NCBI GenBank assembly: GCA_030248195.1
Contig: JASAND010006234.1
Span: 30,936 to 94,935 of the forward strand
Reading direction: 5' to 3'
DNA from: Trissonchulus latispiculum
Taxonomy: Eukaryota; Nematoda; Enoplea; Enoplida; Ironidae
Length of the DNA: 64,000 nt
The translations under genes were made by a program, and so were the position numbers. Below are positions 31,378 to 43,613 of the stretch, piece by piece. Numbering within the stretch: position 1 is the first letter of the stretch; every line of letters starts with the position of its first letter. A model generated the notes under the pieces. The model saw only the letters and a list, made by a program, of their open reading frames with translations, had not been told where the DNA came from and did no database searches.

Positions 31378-32651
31378 GCTTTGACCAAATTGCTTCCAAG
31401 CTTGGAAAATATTAATTCGCATCCTCCCACTGTCTAAATTCGGAAACTTCAAGTTGAAACAAGTACGTTAAAAATTGAAGATTAAACTTCATCTTCTAAG
31501 GTAGAGAAATTCGGTTAATAAATTGCTGATACTGTCATTACATAATAAGGACGACTTCAGACTCTGTCGGAAGCAGCATTAATATAATAAAAATAGCAGC
31601 ATTAATTTTTCCATAAATAATTTTCTGAAATAGGTGTAAAACAGGCAGTTAATGCAACAGATTTTAAATACAATAGTGTCACTAAATAAGAGAGCGAGAG
31701 AGAGAGAGCCAGAGTACTGAAAGAAATGCTGCTAAATTGTTAACCTATACCAGCAGTGTGAAGAAGGGTGGTGCAAGACAGATAAAATTATAAAATGTAA
31801 AACAAATATGGTGGCAGCAACAAGCTGCAGTCAAGGCAGGTTTTCCAAGGTAACTGCAATTAACAGCGACAGGGAGTCATTAATATTTCTGCCCTTTTAG
31901 GCATTTAAGCAGATAGCTTAACAAATGTTGCACAAACTTCAAATGTATGTATAATGTGTATGTATGTATATGGAATATATAGCAAATGTCTCCTAAAATG
32001 GGGACTTTGTCGATAATAACACCAATTGTTCCAAACTCTTACTCCAACTACCAAACCTTAGCACTAAAATTAGGGGGCATCTGTCACTTTATTTCGGCAA
32101 AAAGTTTGGAGCGGTGAGTCTCCCGAAATCTATACCTAAAGTTGTTCCAAAACTTCCGTTGAAAATTGTGGCAGACACCCACGGAAAGTTCCTTTCGCAA
32201 AAAAGTGTCTTGGAGCAAGAAGCAGCTAAATTAATAAAACGAAACGTTAAAGAAGGAGAAAGCAGTTTCTTGTCTTTCGATTGTTGCCACTGCAGTACTA
32301 AAAATTCGGTTGCACAATCTTTCTGTCTTTGTGTGGTAGAAAGAAAGACAGCGGCACCAAGATTGAATAAGCACCTCCATCTGCAGCATGCAATTTCTAT
32401 ACTTAAATTCAATTGACTCAAGTTCAACAACAGTTGCGGAAGAATAAATGATCTGGTACGAGAAAACCTCAACTGTGGCTAATCTCTTCAGCAGTTTCCT
32501 GAACGAGAAACCAGCCCGCTTTCGAAATTATATCCTTAATAGTTTGAAGAAGGAGAAACTTATTTCATATAATTAATTGCTTAATGAAATCAAAAACGAA
32601 ACTTAAAAAAGTTTTTTGTGTTTCCTTGGAAACAATCCTGAATAGCTTTAT

Positions 32652-32653
<2 letters not shown>
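31378..32653. other. Upstream region of the globin gene
   Basis: A possible splice acceptor TTTAG (minus strand, 31434-31438) precedes the ATG, so a 5' untranslated exon is possible. A (GA)n patch lies near 31690. Short frames at 32089-32472 open with non-ATG codons on the plus strand and show no recognisable domain. Confidence 0.35.

Positions 32654-32729
<76 letters not shown>
32654..32729. repeat. (AT)n microsatellite
   Basis: A pure AT run of about 76 bp, 1.2 kb upstream of the globin start. Confidence 0.95.
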
Positions 32730-32731
<2 letters not shown>

Positions 32732-33726
32732 AAAATTCCAAACTGAAGTTTACTTACTTGACGTCATTCAATTTATCAATTCTAATTTTTAGAAAACGAA
32801 GCGAACGATTCTTTAATTCGCCTACCCGTACTTTTACGCACTAGTAAAGTTGCATAAGCGCAGTGTGTGGAGACGAAAGTGGCTGTTGTTGGGCTGTCTC
32901 TTTCCAAAACAGGGTCAGAAAGCTTAGCAAGTGATTTAGAGTTTAAAATGCAGTCTCAAGGCGGATAGACGGAAGCTGAATGTAATATAAACAGTGTACC
33001 ATGTTTTTGTTGAGTGTAACTCATGACATTATTTTAATTTTATTGCTTTGGACAAAACTTAATCGTGTGGTTTTCTTAGGGCGGTGTTTTAAATCCAGGA
33101 ACAAAAACAGGAATATGATTAAAGATCTAAAAATAGGGACAGGGTAGGAACTACTGGCTATAATTTCAGGAGCAGGATCAGGAACGAGGGTCCATTTTCA
33201 AATCCTACGGGAACGAAGGTATTTTATTTCTTCTATTCCTACTCCTAAAATAGGCCATGCCCTCGTTCCTACTCCTAAAATTTTAACCCATTCCGTTTTG
33301 TTTTATACCTTCATAAATTTTTTCCTCCGTCGGGTTAAATATAAATCTTATACCATTCTTTATATTTACCTTCTGCCTGCAGAAATCTTTGTATTAGGTC
33401 AATATTATTCAATGCAGAAAGTGTGAACGTGAAGCCTAACCTAACTAAAACGAAACTCTGTTTCTTGAGCAAAGGTTAAACTTAAAGGAACTTATTAACG
33501 AACCTAAACTCGCCGAAGTTATTTTCACAGGTAGAATTTAGAACAAAAAATTACACCTGACATTATGTTTCATCAAAATTTCCAAAGGATGTGCCTAAAA
33601 TTACTGATACATTGCCTGATGGGAAATTTTTTTATACCTCCGCCAATTTGCCTTATTTTCCAAAGACCTTTTGGCATATGTTTTTTAAAAGTTTGTTCTT
33701 TATAAAACGCAAGTTTTCTGTGAACA
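32730..33726. other. AT-rich stretch without a gene
   Basis: An inverted motif of the type GGAACGA../TTCCTACTCCTAAAAT recurs around 33080-33290. It resembles an eroded foldback (GGAAC...ATAGG against CCTAC...GTTCC), but no ends were found. Confidence 0.35.
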
Positions 33727-33734
33727 GCTACCTC

Positions 33735-34430
33735 GGATCAATTGAACTTTATCCCCCCCAACCCTTTTGGGGGGGATAAAGTTCAATTGGGGACACTTTG
33801 AATATTCGTTTTTCCGCGTTTGAAATTAAGTTTATATTGTCGTTTGTTGCTGGTTTAAAGAAGGTTTCATAATAAATGGACATAACTCAAATTTTTAAAA
33901 ATTTTTAGAAACTTAAACTGGAAGCGCAACGTCAACAAAATTTGTTTTTGCTCATCGATTTTGTTAAAAGAATTTGATTCACGGTGCTTTCAAAGATTCT
34001 GAGCACGCATTTGAAGTTCGTTTTACAATCCAGCTTTTCATTAGCTTTGTGTAAGCTAAAGCTGTAAGCTTAGCATGAAAGCTTGTATATACTGAGCTAA
34101 CGAAAAGCTGTATGCAAAAATGAATTTAAGATTTGATTAACTATTTTCACTAAATATTTAAGATAGTAAATATCTATTTAAGATTCGGAACAGCTAAAAA
34201 TGCATACGCAGATTAAAACCTAAAAAACTTTATAAATACTATGTTTTTTAAGTTTTTGGATTTTCAGTTTTTTAAAGCCATGACGTAGTGTAGCATATTC
34301 CCGCGGAAGTTGTAATGTCAGTACAGTACAGCATGCAGAAACCTTTAACTTAAATTTCTAGACACCTTCCAATTTTGGGGGGGATAAAGTTCAATTGGGT
34401 CTTTAGGGGGGGATAAAGTTCAATTGATCC
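33735..34430. mobile_element. TIR element with GGGGGGATAAAGTTCAATTG arms and 8-bp TSD
   Basis: The termini are GGATCAATTGAACTTTATCC and its inverse. The exact 8-bp duplication GCTACCTC lies at 33727-33734 and 34431-34438. The GGGGGGATAAAGTTCAATTG motif occurs twice at each end: as a hairpin on the left (33735-33790) and as a direct pair on the right (34376-34430). The core is non-coding. Ends in GG with an 8-bp TSD could be Merlin-like; otherwise this is a hAT-type derivative. Confidence 0.82.
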
Positions 34431-34796
34431 GCTACCTCTATTAATAAATTAACTTTAAGCTTAAAAAAGAGGTAAAAAATCACATATTCACTCATGGAAT
34501 CATAATTACATATCATAGAAATTAACAATAATATATTGACGAGACGACGAAGAAAGTAGTTATGCTGAAACATGGACGCAAATGCTAAATTGAGTTGTCT
34601 TCCATACCGGTACCTACATAGCAAAATAATAACTCTTTCTTTATTCCCAATCGAATGAAATACTATTGTTCTCATTTGTCATCCTGATTTCAGTCTTTTC
34701 TGGAAATAATTTACGTAATTGTAGGGTACCCTAAATCCCTAAATTCCTATGCATAAAAATATTTGTAGTCCCCGTATGCAGTATGCACTTTTCTAA

Positions 34797-35473
34797 TTCA
34801 TACATCCAAAATGTGCTTTGTGCTTTGCCCTTTTGTGGTTTTGTGCTTTCGGGTGTGCTTTCGAATGTTGAGCAGAGCTCAACATTTTGAGTTGTGCTTT
34901 TGTGCTTAGCGAATCAGGTTACAATAGTTTGGGCATGATCCAACAAAAAAGAGAAGGCGGCGAATTAGAAGAATTTTAACACGGTATCAAGGAAGACAGA
35001 AATAAATGAATGGAAATAAAAATAAATTAGGGAAAAATAGAAAAAATATATAAAAAATAAAAAACTAAAATATAATATTAAATATAAAAATTTTAAAAAT
35101 ATATAGGCTAGCAGTATTTTAATTCATTGATTGATGTTATATGCATACTAACTTTTAATTTAAACTTGTTTGTGTGGTTATTGCTTATATGTTCAATAAA
35201 TTACTTTATTTGGCAAACATATGGAAGCTGATCAGATCAAAATTTTCTGTTATTATAACTTTACTTTTGTATATTTAATTTGCGGGTGGATATTCACACT
35301 TTCCATGCTTCTGTAAGACAGGTCACCAACTCTCGTGGCCTGTGCTCTGCTGTCTTCACAAGAAGTATGAACGCATCCTCATGAGCACAAAGTACAAAGC
35401 ACAAAGGACAAAGCATGAAAGTACAAAGGACAAAGCACAAAGCACAAAGGACAAAAACACAAAAAGTATGAAC
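34797..35473. repeat. Foldback-like element with GTGCTTT arms
   Basis: The left arm (about 34811-34905) repeats TTTGTGCTTTG-like units. The right arm (about 35387-35465) repeats the inverse AAAGCACAAAGGACAAAG. The outer edges share TTCATAC/GTATGAA. No TSD was identified. Confidence 0.5.
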
Positions 35474-36365
35474 CGGACTTAAGGTGCACAAAATGGATTA
35501 ATTATTGATCCCTGTGCAATAAATTAGTCGAGGGTTCTGATCGAATAACAGATTTCGTCAAAATTTTTAGACCGAAGATTGCTCCACAGCCAATGGATGG
35601 ATCTGAAAGATATTATGCACACTGTATCTTTGGACAATTTGCCCGGGCCGTTTTTATTTTTAGCTCTCATTGCAAATCCAATCAAGAGCAATGGTTTTTT
35701 CAAAGTTAGATAAAATGTGAAATTTGTAGAAAATGCTCAATTTCTGCATACTGAAACGATATATTAACAAAACCAAAACCGTCCTTTGCAAATTATTTCA
35801 GAAACACATGACCATGTCCTGTTTGCACAAAATTTTTCATAAAAATTTTGGTCAAAAATTGTGGCAATGTTTGAGCACCGATGCAGAAGATGTAGATCTT
35901 CAAATTGATATGTGGCTGAATTCATAACTCTCAATATTGGGCAAGCTATAGTTTTTCAAAGTTGGCTGAATGTAAGGGAATGTAACCTTAGCAAGCAATT
36001 TTTCTGCAAAATTTTCATTTGATTAATATTTTCGAACAAAACGAACACAAAAGGTTTTTTATAAAGCTTGAGGAATTCACCTTTTATATAAAAGTATATA
36101 TAAAGTTTAAACTATTCAGCATTTGTTGTATGATGTAGCACATGTTCCTGTAAGTTTTCTCATATTTGAGAAATCTTTGCTGAGCTGAGATATTAATGAT
36201 AAAAGTTTAACTGTAATGATGAGTCATCAATTAGAACAGAGAATAGAGACATTTTCTATTTTGTAATTGAAAGTAATCTCATACATACATGCGTAATATG
36301 TATATAAATCGGAAACAGAAGTTTTCTAGAATGAAAGAGAAGATTTCACACACAAATCATACTAG
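35474..36365. other. AT-rich stretch without a gene
   Basis: No convincing ORF, RNA or repeat end was found. Confidence 0.4.
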
Positions 36366-36490
36366 CCCTATCTTAGACCATTGTTTACACGGATTTCAGT
36401 GAAGAGTATATTTATCAAGCAAAATGCGTGTGAAGGCTCGGGCCGAGCAAACATAAGATACCTGCTGCGCTGAGGAAAAACGGGACACGA
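36366..36490. repeat. Dispersed repeat, copy 1
   Basis: Blocks CCCTATCTTA, TATCAAGCAAAATGCGTGTG, GAGCAAACATAAGA and CTGCTGCGCTGAGG recur at 37667-37790 and 38466-38490, where a TIR element (37791-38465) interrupts the repeat. This copy therefore serves as an approximate empty site. Confidence 0.55.
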
Positions 36491-37666
36491 ACACGCGGTA
36501 AGGACGCCTGCATAAATTAGGCCACAAGATTGGCAAAAATGACTAATCCGCTCATAAGGCTGCACTTGCTGCAAACGTATAGGGCTAAGGTCGACTTACT
36601 CCAGCGTAACAAGAGAGAAACGAACAAGCGAGCGAACAGCTAAAGCAGTTAAACAAAGAGTGTTGAACGGTTAATATGTACTTGTTCCGCTAGAAGCAAC
36701 AGAAAGTTACATTTGGTTAGTGTCGTAACCGTTTTAACTCTAACTGCCAAGGTTTCATTCATTTTTTAGTTTGTCTTCACCTCGCCACGGACAAGCTTTC
36801 GACAGACAATTTTAGCTCAATGAAAGTATCTTACTGAAGTTTGACCAAAAATGTGGGGAAGCGAAATTCTTTTTTATTTTGTTTTATTTGCCAGTGCAAT
36901 ACATGGATAGAAGACATTATGACTGAACAGCAACAGACTGTTCTAAAATTAACAATTACCATATATATTGCAAAGAACGGGATCACACAGAGCCAGAATT
37001 GGCTACTAATGTGCGTCCTCTCAAATATTTGGTCAAAGAATCTGTTTGCAAACTACGTTTAAAAATAACTGAATTATCATTGTCAATTACGGAGTTCGGT
37101 AATGCATTCCATATAGGTACAATTCTATTAGACAGAAAATACTTTCTTTCGTCCAAGCGTGATCTTTTGTGATATAATTTCAAACTATGACCCTAGTATT
37201 AGTTTATATCCGATCGGGAAAAAAAGCAGAATAATGCTGCAGAAAAATCGATTTTATTGTTCAGAATTCTGTGGGTTAAAACTAAATCCTTAAAAAGTCT
37301 TCGTTCTTCCAGACTTTTCATACCCAATTTAACCAACCGTTTAGGGTATGGAATTGCAGACATAACACCTAATTTTCTTGTAATAACAGAAACTTATAAG
37401 TGCAAAACATTGTGTAGTTTTTATAAGGTGTTTGAACAAATTACCCCACACCAATCGAGCAGGAATAAAAATGTGTAAATTTGCCTAGCTATTTCTTCAT
37501 CTGTTTCATGCTCTGAAGAATATTCGCTCAATGAAAAGATTTGATAAGTCATCAGAATACAGAATATGGAACTGTCAGATAACCGAAGCAATTTACTTCC
37601 ACATATGCGTAATTACATTGATTAGAAACATAAACTTTGGAAATTAGAAATCCACACGCAAAAGAT
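36491..37666. other. AT-rich stretch without a gene
   Basis: No supported gene. Short frames show no recognisable features. Confidence 0.35.
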
Positions 37667-37731
37667 GCCGGCCCTATCTTAAACCACAGCACAAGCGCTT
37701 TTATGGCGAATCCTATCTTTTCAAGCAAAAT

Positions 37732-37761
37732 GCGTGTGTGTGTGTGTGTGTGTGTGTGTGG
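37732..37761. repeat. (TG)n microsatellite
   Basis: A short TG run inside copy 2 of the dispersed repeat; copy 1 has only TGCGTGTGAA at the same point. Confidence 0.9.
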
Positions 37762-37790
37762 GCATGGGTCGAGCAAACATAAGAAACCTT

Positions 37791-38465
37791 GGGGCGTTTC
37801 ACAAAGGGCTCATAGCGCTAAGAGCTCCTAAATTTACTACTTATGAGAAAAGTTAGGAGAATAGTGTTTCACGAAACGCTCCTAAACTAAGAGACCTCCT
37901 AAGTCGGCTCTTAAAATTAGGAGCCCAAAATCGGGCTCATAAAGCATTCTCAAGTGCTAATTGTTGAAATATTTTGCCAAGACAACGGTGCAATCTATTG
38001 TATTCCTTCAGAAAAGTTCTGTAAAAGCTTGTTAGTCATTTTTTGAGCTTCAACTGCTTAATATATAGTATAAATATATACTAGTAAATATATGGACTTT
38101 CGTCGTTACTTTTGTCAAAATAACAAAAAGTTGATTTTATTTTATCCTTGCCTTTAAATTTAAGAATGATCTGTTTAAATGCTCTATTTATTATGATATT
38201 AATTAGGTGAATATAATACAGAGCCATTTTAACTTGTAAGTCTCTTAATTTTTCCAGCACACCTCATAAGTTCCCAGCGTGAAAGTGCTTAGAAAGTTAA
38301 GAGAAAGGTGCTAAGAGGTGGTTATGAGCGAATGTCTAGGAGAAGTTTAAGAGGAGCTTTGTGAAACAGTTTAGGAGCCGCTCATAAATTGCTCGTAAAC
38401 TGCTCACAAGAGATAAGATAAGAGGGACTTAGGAGCTAGATTTAGGAGCCCTTTGTGAAACGCCC
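37791..38465. mobile_element. TIR element with TAGGAGC arms
   Basis: The terminal inverted repeat is GGGCGTTTCACAAAGGGCTC with its inverse at the right end. Both arms hold many copies of (T)TAGGAGC / GCTCCTAA (for example 37829, 37895, 37916, 38335, 38369, 38445). The core is AT-rich. Comparison with the related unfilled repeat at 36450-36480 suggests a very short duplication (2-3 bp), unlike the hAT-type elements. A PIF/Harbinger affinity is possible but unproven. Confidence 0.7.
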
Positions 38466-38539
38466 TACTGCTGCGCTGAGGCGCAGCGGAAAAACCTTCA
38501 GTTTTGTTGTGTAGTGTCCAGCTTTAAAAACTTGAAACA

Positions 38540-38606
38540 GCCTGTGTAGCACAGCGGCAGTGTCTGGTTACTATGCTAAGTGGAGGATCATTTCAATACT
38601 TCAGTT
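38540..38606 (+). other. tRNA-like sequence (SINE head or tRNA relic)
   Basis: GCCTGTGTAGCACAGCGG contains a good Pol III A box (TAGCACAGCGG). A weak B-box-like GGATCATTTCAAT follows at tRNA-like spacing. The 3' acceptor strand does not pair with the 5' end, so this is not a functional tRNA gene. Confidence 0.3.
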
Positions 38607-39092
38607 TACAAAAACGAAACCCCAGCACCTATTTCGGATAGCTAGCTATTCGCCTGGGCAATGTAGCGAGATATCAAGGCGTGGTCGCGCTGCTATCACA
38701 GCACTTCCATTACGGTGGACGTGATGAACGTACCGATACTATATATGCAATCAGAAGCGCATATAAGTGCACTATATATAAGCAATAATCCAGCAAAGGA
38801 CCTCTCTTCTTTTTCCGCAACGGTGCTCCAACCCGAATAATCGAATGTTTCTCCGTTTTGTGAGGTGATCGACAAACATACCCCCTCCCCAGTTTGGTGG
38901 GGAGAGGGAGTAGCCAAAATGGGTCCTCGCTTGCGGGGTCGTCAAGATAGGACAGGATTGGCTGAATGCGATTGGCTGCTCTGCTGGCGTCTCACCCCCC
39001 TCAAATGGGTTGTCCACCGTCAGTCGTCGTAGCACTGTTACGCAATGCTCTGAAGAAATACCCTCAAGTGGCTTCTTCTTATTCATAGTGCA

Positions 39093-39310
39093 ATTAGTGT
39101 CTGAGTCTGGCCGGCCGACGTCGGCCGGCTGCTTTGCAAATCAACATTCAGAAATTTACAATTTAGAGCAATTAACCTTGAACTCCAAATCCAGCTACAT
39201 ATGTATGCTAGAAAGCAAAACCCTAAACTACGCCACGCTAAACTATTTGACTCATTGCAATCGTCCGGCCAGCGGCCTGCCGGTGACACCCGGCCGGGCC
39301 GACCTCAAAT
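39093..39310. mobile_element. Short GGCCGG-armed MITE
   Basis: GC arms (CTGGCCGGCCGACGTCGGCC at 39106 onward; CGGCCGGGCCGACC at 39291) flank an AT-rich core. Flanks ATAGTGCA and ATAGGTGCA hint at a target duplication, but the termini are too diverged to fix. It is probably related to the families at 1331 and 42166. Confidence 0.4.
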
Positions 39311-42157
39311 AATAGGTGCAGTTATGTGCATACTCTTATACTACTGATACTAAACAGTGTTTTCGACCAAGCAGAGTTCAAATGTCACAAAATTTTTCGA
39401 TTTAGCGAAATTCGATTTTTTTCTGATAGTAAAGTGCACGAAGGGGAAGCGAAAATTTTTGTTTTAAATTTTGCAAAAAAAAGTTGTATATATTGGTTTC
39501 TGGATCGCAGAACACAAATCCAGGATTCCGCTTTTTACGTTAGCTCAGTATATGTATATATAAAGTATAGATAAAGTTAGCTTATGGAAGCTTTATGCTG
39601 CGCAAGCAAAGTCGAAATTCATAGTAGTTTTCTTTGACCCATATATACCTTGTATACAACTTGTCAGCAAAATTGTGGAGTGACATTTGAACGCAGCGGG
39701 GTTGAAAACATATGACTCTGCTAAATTGCTCGATTTGTCAATTACGTTTGTCCGACTTTAGATCATCCTCACGATTTCAATATTTTGTAGTTCCGGTGGC
39801 TTGTTTCAGGAATTTATAAAAAATATTGGTTAAAATATTGGTTAAATATTGGTCAAAACCACAACATAAACATCTGTAAGAAATCGCTATATTATATAAT
39901 CAAAACCTTTAGGTTTGGATTTATGAGAACTCAAAGCGAAACTTTGAGAGTTTCGACAAAAACCAAATAAAAACCCTGAAGGAGAAATCAAAAAGCTGAT
40001 CAAAACTAAAATGCCAAAACAATCAAAATGCCTGAATCAAAACAAAAGTAACTGATATCCTTGGAGAAAGTTGCAATTATTCAAGATTAATTATTAAATT
40101 GTTGTTAAAATAAATTAGTTCGCAATTAGTAAATTGATACAAAAGGGTACAAGTGATACCTGGATGAAACAAACAAAAATAGACTGAAGTTCAGTAAAGT
40201 TAGTTAGTTATTCAGACAAAGTGTTTCATTTGTTGTAAAATGCTGTTTACATGCAATGCAATGCTAGCCCAAGCCAAGCACAGAAAAGTCGCTTTCAATG
40301 GCAGTCTTCAAGAGTTTCAGAAAAAAGGATTTGGGTCTCAAATAATGCCAATCACCACCCAGCCAAGATTGAGTTAATGAATTCATTTGACATAAAATAG
40401 GTCAATCTTCAGTGATATGATTTGGCCTTCTGACGTCGGCATAATGAGCCTACTCAGATTTTAGAAGATCTTGACGTATCCTCAAAGCTAAAACTGGGAC
40501 TACAATAAAAGACAATTACCCCGTTTATCCGTTTCTGCCTATGAACTGATCTGACAAAGGGCTAAACATAAAAAAGAAATTCCTGACATAAAGCTGAAGC
40601 CCATTTTGACGTCACTTGACTCTGACATCCGATTCATCATAGTCTTAAAACTTGATTATGTTCAAAGATTGGGAAATAAATTTATAGAGGCCATTTTTTG
40701 CAATTCCAATTTACTCGCCAGCTAATATAAAAACTCGAAAACTTGGGAATTTTCAAGGCCGAAAATATCAAAGTCCTAAAATGAACCACGTAAATTGAAA
40801 GGTTAAGCTATTTATTAGTTTTTTAGAAACCGTAATAGTTTAACCTCGAAAATAAAAAGGCAATTCATTTAACGTAAAGGATTTGAAGGGATTAAGACTT
40901 TAGGGAGGGTTCCACTAAAGCGGAAGTGTCAATGATGGCTGCAATGCAAACTGATACAGCAACCAAACCCAAGTATCATTAAGTTTTAGACTGAGCCACT
41001 AAGAAAAGCAAGAAATTTAAGTTCATGTTATAAACAGATGGCAAGCTTGTATTCTGGTCACTAGTGTTATTGATTGACTGACCGGCGTTTCATCTCGGCC
41101 TAACCGGCGTTAGCGGCCTAACTTCAAACCTTTAAATTGCAAACAGGAGCTGCGGAATAAACTGGAATCGAATGAAAAGATCCCTTCCTTTATCATGAAA
41201 AGTTAATAATTTCATCCTTTTTTAAAGCACAAAGAAGTCTACTAAAATTTTCCTGATTAATTCTTTGATTGTCCCCTGAAAAATGATTAGAAATTCCAAA
41301 GACTTGGGAAAGACTAAGAGATGGATTCTGTCGGTCGTTGATCAGGAGGACAATACAGAACTGTTAAATAATTTGGAATGTTTTAAATTAATAATAAAGT
41401 CTGCACTTATCAGTGGCTATTAGCCCGAATGCTTCTATCAGTTATTTAAGACTAACGCGGTGGGAAAGAAAAATTGAGTTTTTATGCACCAAAACCTTTG
41501 ACTGGACCCCTTCTGTTCAAGATATATACATTGCTTCCGTATTACTCATATTACATAGTTCTTGTATTATCTATTACACATAGAATTAAATAATACAAGT
41601 TATGTCATTTAAGGAGGGGGGAGACCATTTTGGCAGATTTTTCAACAGTCTCCGATTTTGCTCATGTTCACAAATAGTTTACATAGTTGGTTTATTGGTT
41701 GTTGGTGGTTTCATGGTTTATTTCAACGAGATTTCATTAACTTTAAGGTTTTTATGGTGTCTGCATGTGATGAACACAGGAAACGTGATTTTTTCGTGCG
41801 CCAGAGAAATCTCGCAAATGACAAAGCAGCAGAGCAGTCCATGAGTTTGCTTGCACAATGAAGACAATCTCGAATAGAGAACTGTAGGAAGCAAAATTTC
41901 AATTTAGACCTTTAAAATGTTTTAATTAAATTTTGAAGTTTGGGACCACCCCAATTTGAGTGTTTAGCAAGGCTTAAAATGAGGGTCAGCCTTCAGCAAC
42001 TTGATAAAATTACTGTATATAAGGTCTATTGAAAATTCCTAGGAGCGAAAACGCAGGGGAACCACGTTTCTTCATTTTGGTCGATAATCCGTGGGATTGC
42101 ATGGATTAGTTAGGAAATATTTTGAAAACTGTAACTTTACCAAAATAAAGCGTGATA
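39311..42157. other. Long AT-rich stretch without a gene
   Basis: No supported coding region, RNA gene or transposon ends in 2.8 kb. Short AT-rich frames lack recognisable features. Some A-rich tracts (39930-40060) have a repetitive AAAACC texture. Confidence 0.4.
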
Positions 42158-42165
42158 CATTTGAG

Positions 42166-42559
42166 TAGTGTTTTAGAACGGCCGGCAAGCCGGCGGCCGG
42201 CCCGGCTGAGCGTCTGGCCGTTCGGCCGGCGGCCGGCCGTTCAGTTGTCGGCCGGCCGCTCAGCCGTTGGCCGCCGACCCATCACAAATATTTCTAGTTT
42301 TAACACAGCAATTTGACCAGAGCAGCAGATATTTACAAAACAAATCCAAGGCTAAATGTGAACTTTTTCCAAATATATAAAGTAAAAACCGATTTCATTG
42401 CCTTTGTAATGCATAATATAAATATTTTGCAACTTTCTAGCTCAGATTGCCTTCAAAAACTGAAAAATATGTCTGGTAAGCCGCCGGGCAGCCGTCGGCG
42501 GCCGACCGGCGGCCGGCCGGTGACATTTTTCGGCGGCCGGCGGCCGTTCTAAAACACTA
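42166..42559. mobile_element. hAT-like MITE, GGCCGG-armed family, copy 2
   Basis: Same terminus TAGTGTTTTAGAACGGCCGG as 1331-1750. The exact 8-bp duplication is CATTTGAG (42158-42165 and 42560-42567). The core matches copy 1 in inverse orientation (for example TTGCAACTTTCTAGCTC). Intact ends and TSD suggest recent movement of the family. Confidence 0.9.
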
Positions 42560-42567
42560 CATTTGAG

Positions 42568-43613
42568 ACCGAACAATTCTAATTATTAATTTGCTGAAAG
42601 AGTCATAGTGAGTGTACCAGTGTGCTGTGCTTCTAAGGACCCAAGTCTGACGAAGTCCTTTCATAAAAAATTCTAAAATCATATGCGTTTCCCTTTCGCT
42701 AAAAATTTTGGCCGAGTATAGCACTGTAGAAGCTGTTAAAGCAGGCACAAACAGTTGTTGCAGTGGCCGTCCTGCTGCGGCACTCCTCGGTCCCGTTAAC
42801 TCACCACAATCTGTTATGGCACTACAGGAGTGGTTGATGCCATTTGTACAGAAGTAATAACAGCATAATGTAGCCATTATAAATTGAACCAGTACAATTT
42901 AATAATATTTGTAACTACATATGCTTGGGACAATTGATTGATGTCTTATAGCATTTATTTTGAAGTAAAGACGTTATCAGAATATTTTCAAAGAACTGAA
43001 TTTAAGAAAGGTAAACGCGACTTTAAAAATTTAAGATTTGTTAGCAAGACAAACCAAAACCCCACTGAACTTTCACTAAGCAAGATGAAAAGGGAGAATA
43101 TTGTATTGCTGGTATAGGTTTGGTTTGGAAATTGAAACCAGTAGCATTGTTAAATAAAAGCCTGAGCAAATATTGGGACAAGGCTCGTTTTGGAGCAAAA
43201 CAGAGAAGAAACCTTTCTTTGAAAATTGGCAACAGATTTCCCCAGCGAACAGGCCCACATGTATCACATGTAAGTTAAAATATCGGCAAAATTGGTAAAA
43301 CGAAAACTCTGGCGGTTAACGCAAACAGGTGGTTGAAAGCTATTCAACTTGAGGAAATCTTCTGAATGAAGTTTTCTGGAAATTTTAACAACTTTATAGT
43401 TTCATATTTTACGGTTATAATGTCTATGTTGTATAGTTTCACATGAGTTTTCAAGAAGTGGAAAATCAAATCATTCAGTAGAGATATCTATGTGCACAAT
43501 TTGTAATGTAAAATCAAAACAGAATGAAGTGAAAGTGAGATCAAGGGTTCAGCGATTTCAGCAAAATAGTTCCTTAGAATTGAAACTAGTTATGCAGCAC
43601 GTTTTCAATTTTC
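42568..43613. other. Stretch without an assigned gene
   Basis: A 106-codon minus-strand frame (42557-42877) overlaps the MITE end and has no recognised domain. Nothing else is supported. Confidence 0.35.

Noticed and set aside
31001..31384. 127-codon plus-strand frame inside the globin gene
   Set aside because: Antisense shadow of the Ser/Lys-rich globin N-terminal region.
32089..32472. Opposed frames of 100 and 127 codons upstream of the globin gene
   Set aside because: Two frames on opposite strands over the same DNA; the plus-strand frame opens with GTG and no family is recognisable. A 5' exon of the globin gene could not be demonstrated.
38772..39086. 104-codon minus-strand frame with an ATG start
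   Set aside because: Composition is protein-like, but I recognise no domain and there is no splice or promoter support; too weak to call a gene.
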